Shown piece after piece: positions 50,080 through 57,909 of a stretch of DNA of 64,000 nucleotides. The stretch's first letter is position 1; the number at the start of each line of letters is the position of its first letter. The notes beneath the pieces were generated by a model that had not been told where the DNA came from, did no database searches, and was given only the letters and a program-made list of their open reading frames with translations. The translations under genes were made by a program, and so were the position numbers. Source of the DNA: Chitinophagales bacterium (GTDB lineage: Bacteria; Bacteroidota; Bacteroidia; Chitinophagales; Chitinophagaceae); contig JACJXP010000001.1 of assembly GCA_020636575.1 (NCBI GenBank), positions 930,001 through 994,000 on the forward strand, in the 5' to 3' direction.

Positions 50080-50697
50080 CTATATTTTTATTTTCCTGAG
50101 TATTTCTAATTCCTTATTAATATCTTCTACGCTTCTACCCCTGTTTAGCATTTCAAATTCAAACTCTGAATATCCCTCAATCAATTCAAGGTAATCTTTA
50201 TGCTTGCGCAAGAATTCAACCTGTGACTCTGAGCTTAGAATTTCAGATATCTCAATTCGATCAATTTTTTCTACTAATAACTTACAAGGTAAATAGTTTG
50301 TTCTTGCATATAACTCCCGGAAATAGTTCCTTGCCGCTAATACGTCAACTCTATTTCCCCTGTTTTTGTTTTGCTGAATAGGTTCGACACGAAGATTTGT
50401 AAAATTCCAGCATAACTTCATTTCCTCTTTTATGGCAAAGTCAAAGTAGACGACCGGAATAATATGGTCTAATTGCCATTTTTTTCCAAAATTTGACCAG
50501 TCCATATCCTCCGTGAATTGCATTTGAAACCAGTTTCTCATTCTCTTGCTGTCAAGAGCAAAATATGGAGCATAATCAGATGAAAGCAGGCCCTCTATGA
50601 CATAGCGTCTTAGTGCGATTTGCCACTTTCTTTTTTCACGAAATTTAAGAAGTTCGGGAGATGGATTTTTCTCTATTTTTTTCTTGGGCCCAGCCAT
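50080..50697 (-). CDS. HNH-endonuclease-like protein
   Basis: 205 residues. The core is HNH-like: WQLDHIIPVVYFDF supplies the Asp-His pair, and WNFTNLRVEPIQQNKNRGNR supplies the Asn and the distal polar residue. The N terminus is strongly basic (KKKIEKNPSPELLKFREKRK), fitting DNA binding. HNH proteins of this kind occur in phages, restriction systems and homing elements. It sits between ybeY and mnmG, directly downstream of a perfect 45-bp palindrome and a TATATTTG -7 element. Confidence 0.75.
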   Translation of the reverse strand: MAGPKKKIEKNPSPELLKFREKRKWQIALRRYVIEGLLSSDYAPYFALDSKRMRNWFQMQFTEDMDWSNFGKKWQLDHIIPVVYFDFAIKEEMKLCWNFTNLRVEPIQQNKNRGNRVDVLAARNYFRELYARTNYLPCKLLVEKIDRIEISEILSSESQVEFLRKHKDYLELIEGYSEFEFEMLNRGRSVEDINKELEILRKIKI

Positions 50698-50701
50698 AAT
50701 G

Positions 50702-50709
50702 CAAATATA
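50702..50709 (-). promoter_or_regulatory. Putative -7 element of the HNH/mnmG transcript
   Basis: On the minus strand TATATTTG matches TAnnTTTG exactly, 4 bp before the HNH ATG, which would give an almost leaderless mRNA. No TTTG is found at -33; that region is occupied by the palindrome 50713-50757. Confidence 0.4.
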
Positions 50710-50712
50710 CAG

Positions 50713-50757
50713 GTTCCACGGAACACTGTTTCAGTATGAAACAGTGTTCCGTGGAAC
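50713..50757. repeat. Perfect 45-bp palindrome, possible operator or cruciform
   Basis: Two 20-bp arms, GTTCCACGGAACACTGTTTC and its exact complement (50738-50757), flank loop AGTAT. Each arm contains its own small inverted repeat GTTCC-AC-GGAAC, so a branched structure is possible. It begins 2 bp after the ybeY stop codon and ends next to the -7 element of the HNH gene. No T-run follows on the minus strand, so it is not a standard terminator. Confidence 0.85.
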
Positions 50758-50759
50758 GA

Positions 50760-51212
50760 TTATTCGACAGAAAAGTACTTTTTAAGATAAATCTCCTCCT
50801 TTTCTCTCATCTTTTTGGATTGCTCCTTTGTTTTGTCCTTATAGCCACACAAATGAAGAGCCCCGTGAAAAATAACCCTGTGTATTTCAGAACGGAAGGA
50901 AACGCCTAGCTTTTGAGCATTGTCCTTAACCCTGTCGATGCTTATATATATTTCAGCTTCTGATGAATGGACGGAGGAAAGATCAAATGTGATGATATCC
51001 GTGTAAAAATCATGGAGAAGATATTGCCTGTTTATCTCTAATAACCTTTTGTCAGAAACAAATATGTAGTTCAGGTTAGGAATTTTTTTTTTCTCCCTTT
51101 TGAAGATAGATCCGATAAATTCTTTAAGCTGTGTCCTATTTGTAAGAGTAGCCCCCTTTTTCTCAAAGAAGAAATGTATTGTTGAAGCCTGTGACGCTGA
51201 TGGTTTTGACAT
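50760..51212 (-). CDS. ybeY: Endoribonuclease YbeY
   Basis: 150 residues. A metal-dependent RNase for 16S rRNA maturation and ribosome quality control. The zinc motif is HGALHLCGYKDKT: two His are present and the third ligand position (DH in most phyla) reads DK, as I recall for Bacteroidota YbeY. LLEINRQYLLHDFYTDIITFD is the upstream conserved region. First gene of a possible ybeY-HNH-mnmG unit, interrupted by a 45-bp palindrome. Confidence 0.9.
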   Translation of the reverse strand: MSKPSASQASTIHFFFEKKGATLTNRTQLKEFIGSIFKREKKKIPNLNYIFVSDKRLLEINRQYLLHDFYTDIITFDLSSVHSSEAEIYISIDRVKDNAQKLGVSFRSEIHRVIFHGALHLCGYKDKTKEQSKKMREKEEIYLKKYFSVE

Positions 51213-51275
51213 TATATCAAAATTCGTAAAGAAATGTAAGTCAACAAGAATAGATTTGTATAAAATTGGTTGCTA

Positions 51276-51509
51276 ATGGTGATTGCGAGATTATCTGAAT
51301 TAAAGCCAGGCCAGGAAGGGATCATTAAGGAGTTTCAGAATAATGATATTTTCCTGAAGTTGATGGAAATGGGTTGTGTTCCGGGAGAAAAGATCCTGCT
51401 TGAACAGGTAGCCCCGCTTGGCGATCCGATATCTGTTAGTGTTGCCGGGTATCATTTAAGCCTCCGGCTCAATGAGGCAGAGCATATCCTCGTCGAATTA
51501 AATAATTGA
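51276..51509 (+). CDS. feoA: FeoA-domain protein
   Basis: 77 residues from ATG 51276. SH3-like FeoA domain: LSELKPGQEGIIKEF, LKLMEMGCVPGEKI and VAGYHLSLRLNEAEHI. FeoA supports the ferrous transporter FeoB on its cytosolic side. Here feoB is over 4 kb away on the other strand. This gene is instead 14 bp upstream of nadD, so the two are likely co-transcribed. Confidence 0.9.
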   Translation: MVIARLSELKPGQEGIIKEFQNNDIFLKLMEMGCVPGEKILLEQVAPLGDPISVSVAGYHLSLRLNEAEHILVELNN

Positions 51510-51523
51510 TTTTCAATAGTTTA

Positions 51524-52102
51524 ATGAAAATTGGACTCTATTTTGGCTCTTTCAATCCTATTCATGTTGGCCACCTGATCATTGCCAACCACCTGCTTAA
51601 TGAAACCGATATTGAGAAGATCTGGTTTGTTGTTTCCCCGCAGAATCCCTTTAAAAATCAGTCGGCGCTGCTAAATGAATATCACCGGCTTCACCTGGTG
51701 CAGGTTGCCACGGAAAATGACAATCGTATCAAAGCTTCAGATATTGAATTTGGGCTACCCCGCCCCTCCTATACTGTGGATACACTGACTTATCTGCAAG
51801 AAAAATATCCGGAAAATGAATTTTGCCTCATCATGGGAAGTGATAGTTTTCAAAACCTGGGCAAGTGGAAGAATGCAGCGTTTATCATTGCCAACTATCA
51901 GGTTTATGTTTATCGACGACCGGGTTTTGAAGTAGAAAACGATCTTAAGACCAATATAGTAATTGCAGATGCACCGCTTTTACAAATTTCGGCTACCCAT
52001 ATACGGGAGTGTATCCAGCAAGGCAAATCTGTCCGGTATATGTTGCCCGATAAAGTGTTGGAAGAAATTGAGAAAGGGGGTTATTATAAGAATGGTAAAT
52101 AA
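51524..52102 (+). CDS. nadD: Nicotinate-nucleotide adenylyltransferase
   Basis: 192 residues from ATG 51524. Nucleotidyltransferase fold with GSFNPIHVGHL (GxxxPxHxGH), the substrate region YTVDTLTYLQEKYP, MGSDSFQNLGKW, and the ISATHIREC motif. It adenylates nicotinate mononucleotide, the penultimate step of NAD synthesis that begins with nadA in this window. It is convergent with chrA, 4 bp between stop codons. Confidence 0.95.
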   Translation: MKIGLYFGSFNPIHVGHLIIANHLLNETDIEKIWFVVSPQNPFKNQSALLNEYHRLHLVQVATENDNRIKASDIEFGLPRPSYTVDTLTYLQEKYPENEFCLIMGSDSFQNLGKWKNAAFIIANYQVYVYRRPGFEVENDLKTNIVIADAPLLQISATHIRECIQQGKSVRYMLPDKVLEEIEKGGYYKNGK

Positions 52103-52106
52103 GTAC

Positions 52107-53345
52107 TCAGAAAAAGAAACCAAGCAACAGGCAGACCATCACAATTAGCGGAGATGCAATTTTAGTAAAATGCAAAAGCAACGTAGTGCCGGCAATGATG
52201 AGAATATTTACAATGCTTAGGGTTTCAAATTCGCCCAATGAAATATCCTTCATGATATAGAAAGTTGAAGCGATCATTACCCCAACTATCACGGCATTAA
52301 TTCCCTCCTGCGATCGGTATATAGCCGCATATTTTTTCAGGTTATTCCATATCGGGAAGAAGAATAGCACCAACAAAGCGCTGGGTAAAAAAATGCCTAT
52401 CATACCAATGATACAGCCGATCACCTGCATTTCCGTACCCATATCTTTAAGGGCCATACCTCCTGTAAATGACGAAATAGAAAAAACAGGACCGGGCACA
52501 GCTCTTACAATACCCATACCCGTATAAAGACTTTCTTGATCTATTTCAACAGCGTCCGGGTTTCGTTCTCTTACAGCCTCAGGCCTTATACTCCATTGCT
52601 CATACATCATAGGGATCAACACTTGTCCGCCACCAAACACCAGGCTCCCCATTCGGTAAGTGTTCTCAAAAAGATTGATTGGCTTACGATCGGGCCAGTC
52701 ATTCTTTCTTGCCATTTCACTCACTATACCCGCCACAATGAAAATGATACCAAATAACCAGAAGTTCCACCATCTTATTTTTCTTGGGGTTTGCTCTACC
52801 TGCGGAATCCTTTTCTTACTGATGTTTGTTACAATGCCGCCTGCAATGATCAATGCGGGAATGATCCATGGGCGCCCAAAGAAAAAATATGTGATACCAG
52901 TACTAAGTATCATGATCACCCAGGTGATGGTATTGCGAATAGAATGAGAAAAGATAGCTAACACTGCATAGCCCAGGAAGCCCGCCGCCATTGGGGGAAT
53001 AAACTTGAACAGATCAGCACCGATCTCTTTTTTGCTTATATAAGGCAATAGAAACGAAAAAGCACCCATAACAATACAGGCGGGTAATATCCAGATCAAT
53101 AGGGTTAAAACTGCCAGCGGAACACCGCCTCTTTTATACCCGATCAGCGTAAGTGTTTGTGTACTGGAAGCGCCGGGGAGCAACTGGCAAAAGGCATTAT
53201 ACTCCATTAATTCTTCTTCCGTAACATAAGGTGTTTTACGTACAAAAGTTTTCACCATCATACCCAAATGTGCCTGCGGACCGCCAAAAGCGGTAATACT
53301 GTGAAGAAAAACAGCTTTTAAAAATGGAATATGGCGCAGTAGCAT
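52107..53345 (-). CDS. chrA: Chromate-transporter family protein (long form)
   Basis: 412 residues, two homologous CHR modules. The first carries FLHSITAFGGPQAHLGMM and LLPGASSTQTLTLIGYKRGG, the second SLVFGGGQVLIPMM and AVPGPVFSISSFTGGMAL; together ten or more membrane helices. Long-form ChrA proteins export chromate in some bacteria, but many relatives have unproven substrates. No chrB-like regulator is near. Confidence 0.9.
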   Translation of the reverse strand: MLLRHIPFLKAVFLHSITAFGGPQAHLGMMVKTFVRKTPYVTEEELMEYNAFCQLLPGASSTQTLTLIGYKRGGVPLAVLTLLIWILPACIVMGAFSFLLPYISKKEIGADLFKFIPPMAAGFLGYAVLAIFSHSIRNTITWVIMILSTGITYFFFGRPWIIPALIIAGGIVTNISKKRIPQVEQTPRKIRWWNFWLFGIIFIVAGIVSEMARKNDWPDRKPINLFENTYRMGSLVFGGGQVLIPMMYEQWSIRPEAVRERNPDAVEIDQESLYTGMGIVRAVPGPVFSISSFTGGMALKDMGTEMQVIGCIIGMIGIFLPSALLVLFFFPIWNNLKKYAAIYRSQEGINAVIVGVMIASTFYIMKDISLGEFETLSIVNILIIAGTTLLLHFTKIASPLIVMVCLLLGFFF

Positions 53346-53431
53346 TGGAATTTAAATATAATTAAAATCAATGACGCAAAAGATGAGTGTTACAAAAAAG
53401 GGATTTTGGTACATTCATAGAAAAAAAAGGG

Positions 53432-54736
53432 ATGAAAAAAATTATGCTGCTCACTCTCACCTGTATTTATGTTATGCAGGCCGTTGCCCAGCAAAAAGAA
53501 AATAAGACAGCTGAAAAAATTTCTATTGCAGCGGATAAGATAGAAGCAAAATGTATCGAATGGCGAAGAACTATTCATCAAAACCCGGAATTAGGAAACA
53601 ACGAGTTCAAAACAGCTAAACTGGTGGCAGATCATTTAAAAAAACTGGGCCTAGAAGTACAGGAAGGAGTGGCAAAAACCGGCGTCGTCGGTATTCTTCG
53701 TGGCGGCAAACCCGGGCCCTGTGTTGCCCTAAGGGCCGATATGGATGCTTTACCCATCGTTGAAAGAGTGAATATTCCCTTTGCTTCAAAACAAAGATCA
53801 ACATACAACGGAGAGGATGTAGGTGTAATGCATGCCTGCGGACATGATACACATGTTGCTATGCTTATGAGTGTGGCAGAAATTCTTAGCGGAATGAAGA
53901 ACGATCTAAAAGGAACCGTAAAATTTATTTTCCAGCCGGCGGAAGAGGGACCACCGGAGGGAGAAGAAGGAGGAGCTGAATTGATGGTGAAGGAAGGCGT
54001 AATGGATAACCCAAAGGTGGATGTGATCTTTGGAATGCATATTGAATCAGGCATTGAAGCAGGAAGAATTGAATACAAACCCGGGGCATTTATGGCATCG
54101 TCCGACTGGTTTACCATCAAAGTAAAAGGAAAAGGAAGCCACGGCTCACAGCCATGGTTGGGCATAGATCCTATTCAGATCTCAGCACAGATCATTAATG
54201 GATTGCAGGCTATAGTCAGCCGACAGACCGAATTAACAAAAGCCCCTGTGGTGATTACCGTGGGTACAATTCAGGGAGGTGTAAGAAATAATATTATTCC
54301 TGAAGAATGTGTAATGGGTGGTACTATCCGTACATTAGATAGTAAGATGCAGAAAGAAGTGCATGAGAGGATAAGACATACCGCAACGAAAATTGCAGAG
54401 GCATCCGATGCTACTGTTGATGTTTCTTTCGATACCAAAACATTGGTAACCTATAATACCCCTGAATTGGTAAAGCAAATGATACCATCTCTGCAGGCAG
54501 CAGCAGGAATTGAAAATGTGGAGGAGAGAAGCTGGATAACCGCTGCTGAAGACTTTTCTTATTTTGGGACCAGGGTTCCTTCGTTCTTTTTCGATCTTGG
54601 GGGAATGGCAAAAGGAAGAGATCCCAAAACGGCCCCGCCTCATCATACACCAGATTTTGAAATTGATGAAAGTGGTATGAAAACAGGCATCAAAGCTTTT
54701 TGCCAGCTGGCGCTGGATTATATGCGAATGAATTAA
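53432..54736 (+). CDS. Exported M20 amidohydrolase
   Basis: 434 residues from ATG 53432. The signal peptide ends at MQAVAQ. M20D metal ligands are visible: Cys and His in MHACGHDTHVAML, Glu-Glu in QPAEEGPPEGEEGG, and His in FGMHIES. The terminal His is in APPHHTPDFEIDE, and the dimerisation domain spans ~200-320. Relatives cleave N-acyl amino acids, hippurate or IAA-amino-acid conjugates. Probably periplasmic. It is co-directional with the beta-lactamase-like gene 17 bp downstream. Confidence 0.92.
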   Translation: MKKIMLLTLTCIYVMQAVAQQKENKTAEKISIAADKIEAKCIEWRRTIHQNPELGNNEFKTAKLVADHLKKLGLEVQEGVAKTGVVGILRGGKPGPCVALRADMDALPIVERVNIPFASKQRSTYNGEDVGVMHACGHDTHVAMLMSVAEILSGMKNDLKGTVKFIFQPAEEGPPEGEEGGAELMVKEGVMDNPKVDVIFGMHIESGIEAGRIEYKPGAFMASSDWFTIKVKGKGSHGSQPWLGIDPIQISAQIINGLQAIVSRQTELTKAPVVITVGTIQGGVRNNIIPEECVMGGTIRTLDSKMQKEVHERIRHTATKIAEASDATVDVSFDTKTLVTYNTPELVKQMIPSLQAAAGIENVEERSWITAAEDFSYFGTRVPSFFFDLGGMAKGRDPKTAPPHHTPDFEIDESGMKTGIKAFCQLALDYMRMN

Positions 54737-54753
54737 CTTTTAAAAGATCATTA

Positions 54754-55620
54754 ATGCAAAGACTGATTTTTGTTTTATTGTTTTTAATACCAATGGCAAC
54801 TATAGCGCAAAAAACAGATAAAAAACTGGGATTAAAAATTCAGGAGGCAATAGCAGGGTATAATGGAGATATCGGTGTTTACGTAAAAAATCTGCGGACG
54901 GGGAGAACTATCGCCATAAATGCAGATACTATTTTTCCAACGGCCAGTATTGTCAAAGTGCAGATACTTGCCGGCATCACCGATAAGATTGAAAAAGGAG
55001 AACTGCAATACAATCAGGAATTTGTTTACAAAGATTCATTGCTGTATGAGGGCTCTGATATACTGGGTTCATTTAAGCAAGATGAAACCATCACACTTAA
55101 AAAACTCATTATGTTGATGCTGACCACCAGCGATAATACCGCCAGCTTGTGGTTACAAAGTATTGCCGGTACAGGTGCCCGCATTAACGAGATCATGGAA
55201 AGCCTGGGATTACATTATACAAGGGTGAATTCAAGGGTGCCGGGTAGAGAGGAATACCGGGCTATTTACCAATGGGGACAAACAACTCCGCATGAAATGG
55301 CAACATTGTTTGAAATGATATACAGGAAGAAGGTCATTTCTCCTGAAGCTTCTGAAAAAATGATGCGACAACTGAGCAGAAATTTTTGGGATGATGTGGC
55401 GCTTTCGCAAATTCCGCCTACCGTTGAAGTGTTCAGTAAAAACGGGGCCGTGAATGCTTCCAGGAGTGAGGTGTTGCTCGTCAACCATCATAAAAACCCT
55501 TATATACTTTCTGTGTTTACAAAGAACAATAAAGACCAAAGCTGGGAAACGGATAATGAAGCATGGGTGCTGACAAGAAAGATCTCAAAAATGGTGTGGG
55601 ATTTTTATGGAGATAAATAA
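54754..55620 (+). CDS. Class A beta-lactamase-like serine hydrolase
   Basis: 288 residues from ATG 54754. A signal peptide (FVLLFLIPMATIAQ) precedes the serine beta-lactamase/transpeptidase fold. Ser-X-X-Lys is in TASIVKVQ, SDN is in TTSDNTAS, and the omega-loop region is SRVPGREEYRAIYQWGQTTP. The KTG triad is changed to KNG in FSKNGAVNAS. An unambiguous Glu166-L-N motif is not seen. It may therefore be a penicillin-binding or peptide-hydrolysing relative rather than a true beta-lactamase. It is linked to the M20 gene. Confidence 0.85.
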   Translation: MQRLIFVLLFLIPMATIAQKTDKKLGLKIQEAIAGYNGDIGVYVKNLRTGRTIAINADTIFPTASIVKVQILAGITDKIEKGELQYNQEFVYKDSLLYEGSDILGSFKQDETITLKKLIMLMLTTSDNTASLWLQSIAGTGARINEIMESLGLHYTRVNSRVPGREEYRAIYQWGQTTPHEMATLFEMIYRKKVISPEASEKMMRQLSRNFWDDVALSQIPPTVEVFSKNGAVNASRSEVLLVNHHKNPYILSVFTKNNKDQSWETDNEAWVLTRKISKMVWDFYGDK

Positions 55621-55631
55621 ATATTCTTTCC

Positions 55632-57755
55632 TCAGCTAAATATCTGGTAAACCACCCAGCTCATCACATAAGCCAATGCTGTCATATAGATCAATTGAAT
55701 GATCGGCCATTTCCAGCTTCTGGTTTCTCTTCTTACCACAGCAAGGGTACTCATACACTGCATAGCAAATACATAAAATATCATCAGCGATAAACCGGAA
55801 GCAAGATTAAAAACAGGAGTACCATCGGGTCTTTTGGCAGCTTTCATTTTTTGTTTCAGCACCAGACCTCCTTCGTCATCATCACCTACACTGTACAAAG
55901 TGGCCATAGTTCCCACAAACACTTCTCTTGCGGCAAACGAAGTGATGAGGGCAATACCGATTTTCCAGTCATACCCCAGTGGGGTAATAACCGGTTCAAT
56001 GGTTTTTCCCAATATACCCGCATACGAAGCTTCCAGCTTTGCGGTCTGGTATTCCTTATTCAGTAGCGAAATATTTTCTGAAGAAGCGGAGTTGATGCGT
56101 TGTTCATATTGCTGCGTAACTTCCTGCATACTGTTACCGGGGCCAAAAGATGACAAGGCCCAAAGAATAAGGCTGATGACCATGATCACTTTTCCGGCAT
56201 CAAAAACAAAAATCCTTGCCTTGTTGATCATAGTGGGTATTATATTCTTCCAGCGGGGAGAACGGTAAGAGGGCAATTCAAGAATGAAAAAACTTTTCTC
56301 TTTGATCTTAATAAACCATTTGGCTACATAAGAAACCACTAATGCCATCAACAGGCCAAGCAGGTAAAGCCCCATCATTACCAACCCTTGTACTCCCAAA
56401 AACCCAAACAGGTAATTGTTGGGTATCACCAACCCGATCAGGATAGTATAAACAGGTAATCTTGCTGAACAACTCATTAAAGGAGTGATGAGTATGGTAA
56501 GCAATCTTTCTTTCCGGTTCTCAATATTGCGGGCACTCATAATGGCGGGCACGGCACAGGCAAATCCGCTGATCATCGGCATCACACTTTTTCCGTTCAG
56601 ACCAACACTTCGCATCAGCCTGTCTGACAGAAAACTGATCCGGGCCATATAGCCGGTGTCTTCGAGTAAAGTGATCAATCCGAAAAGGATCATTATCTGG
56701 GGTACAAAAACAAGGATGCCACTAAGACCGGCGATCACCCCGTTTATTAAAAGATCACTCCAGCGGCTATCGGGTAAAACATTGGAAAGCGAACCGCTGA
56801 GTTTGGCAAACCCAAGTTCTATCCAATCCATGGGATGTTGCGCCAGCCAGAACACACTTTGAAAAAGCAGGAACAACACTCCTAATAGGATCAGGTAGCC
56901 CCAGCGGCGGTGAAGCAATACATTATCCAGCTTTTCAGTGAAAAGTGTTTTCTGCAAAGGGTCTGGCTCTGCTACTGCAGATTGCATAATATTCTTGATA
57001 CGACCATACCGCTGCAAAATTTCCTCTGCCTGTGTTTTGGTCGGGTTGAAATTATTTTTTTGTTCTGCAGTTTCAATTTTAACCTGCATCTCATCATCCA
57101 GCGTAAAGGATTCATGATTGATGAGATAATGAATAGCATTGTAATCGCTTATTTCAGGAAAAAAAGTTTTTACCTCCTCAATAGCACCTGATGCCAGGGC
57201 TTTATTATCAATAAAATCCCGGATGGGAGGTTTGTAAGATTGCTGAACAGTAAGGTTGATAGCCCTTTTTAATTCAACAATGCCTTTGTTCTTCCTTGGA
57301 TTTACTGCAACCACCGGCACCCCCATTTCTCTTTCCAGTTCAGCCAGGTCGATTTTGATGCCTTTTCTTTTCGCCAGGTCCATCATAGTAAGGGCAATCA
57401 CAACCGGTACTTTCAAATCAATGATCTGGCTGCAGAATAAAAGATTTCGTTTCAGGTTGCTGGCATCGGCCACCACCACTACTACATCTGCTTTGATCTC
57501 ATCGTCCTGGTTAAGCAGGATCTTGTAGCTTACCCACTCGTCCATTCTTTTTGGGTAAAGGCTATAAGTGCCGGGCAGATCAATGATCTCTGCCGTTTTA
57601 CCATTCTCAAGCAGTGTACCGCCGGTTTTTTTATCTACTGTAACTCCCGGAAAATTGCCTACATGCTGTTTTAACCCTGTCAGGCAATTAAATAATGAGC
57701 TTTTTCCACTGTTGGGGTTGCCAACCAATGCAATATGTAAACGGGATTTTACCAC
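55632..57755 (-). CDS. feoB: Ferrous iron transporter FeoB
   Basis: 707 residues. An N-terminal G domain (GNPNSGKSSLFN P-loop, DLPGTYSLYP switch II, TMMDLAKRKG) is followed by the helical spacer domain. The membrane part has two Gate/nucleoside-recognition modules (LEDTGYMARISFLSDRLMR, then SGFACAVPAIMSARN). The start appears to be GTG at 57755, since no in-frame ATG precedes the P-loop. A TACTTTTG -7 element (57769-57776, minus) and a 17-bp palindrome lie just upstream. FeoB imports Fe2+ across the inner membrane. Confidence 0.94.
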   Translation of the reverse strand: MVKSRLHIALVGNPNSGKSSLFNCLTGLKQHVGNFPGVTVDKKTGGTLLENGKTAEIIDLPGTYSLYPKRMDEWVSYKILLNQDDEIKADVVVVVADASNLKRNLLFCSQIIDLKVPVVIALTMMDLAKRKGIKIDLAELEREMGVPVVAVNPRKNKGIVELKRAINLTVQQSYKPPIRDFIDNKALASGAIEEVKTFFPEISDYNAIHYLINHESFTLDDEMQVKIETAEQKNNFNPTKTQAEEILQRYGRIKNIMQSAVAEPDPLQKTLFTEKLDNVLLHRRWGYLILLGVLFLLFQSVFWLAQHPMDWIELGFAKLSGSLSNVLPDSRWSDLLINGVIAGLSGILVFVPQIMILFGLITLLEDTGYMARISFLSDRLMRSVGLNGKSVMPMISGFACAVPAIMSARNIENRKERLLTILITPLMSCSARLPVYTILIGLVIPNNYLFGFLGVQGLVMMGLYLLGLLMALVVSYVAKWFIKIKEKSFFILELPSYRSPRWKNIIPTMINKARIFVFDAGKVIMVISLILWALSSFGPGNSMQEVTQQYEQRINSASSENISLLNKEYQTAKLEASYAGILGKTIEPVITPLGYDWKIGIALITSFAAREVFVGTMATLYSVGDDDEGGLVLKQKMKAAKRPDGTPVFNLASGLSLMIFYVFAMQCMSTLAVVRRETRSWKWPIIQLIYMTALAYVMSWVVYQIFS

Positions 57756-57768
57756 AAAATAAAGTCTA

Positions 57769-57776
57769 CAAAAGTA
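57769..57776 (-). promoter_or_regulatory. Putative -7 element of feoB
   Basis: On the minus strand TACTTTTG matches TAnnTTTG exactly, 13 bp before the GTG start. No clear -33 TTTG is present. Confidence 0.4.
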
Positions 57777-57827
57777 TTAATGACCGGTTAAACACCCTTA
57801 CGAAATACGGTTTTTAGGCATCGCATC

Positions 57828-57844
57828 CGGTAAAACTTTTACCG
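57828..57844. promoter_or_regulatory. 17-bp palindrome in the feoB control region
   Basis: CGGTAAAA-C-TTTTACCG, perfect 8-bp arms, in the 154-bp divergent gap between feoB and the M28 peptidase gene. Placement suits an operator for a metal-responsive regulator. It does not look like a classical Fur box, and the identity of the regulator is unknown. Confidence 0.4.
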
Positions 57845-57885
57845 AAATATGTTTTGATTCCCAAGCCAAAACAATATTGCATTGA

Positions 57886-57893
57886 TACCTTTG
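57886..57893 (+). promoter_or_regulatory. Putative -7 element of the M28 peptidase gene
   Basis: TACCTTTG matches TAnnTTTG exactly, 16 bp before the ATG. A -33 TTTG at the right spacing is not seen. Confidence 0.4.
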
Positions 57894-57909
57894 CGAAAAA
57901 ATAGCTGAT

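Noticed and set aside
50713..50757. Possible parS (ParB-binding) site
   Set aside because: The halves GTTCC and GGAAC resemble the parS TGTTCCACGTGGAACA, but the central ACGT is shortened to AC or GT. The dyad extends much further than 16 bp, and no parAB genes are present.
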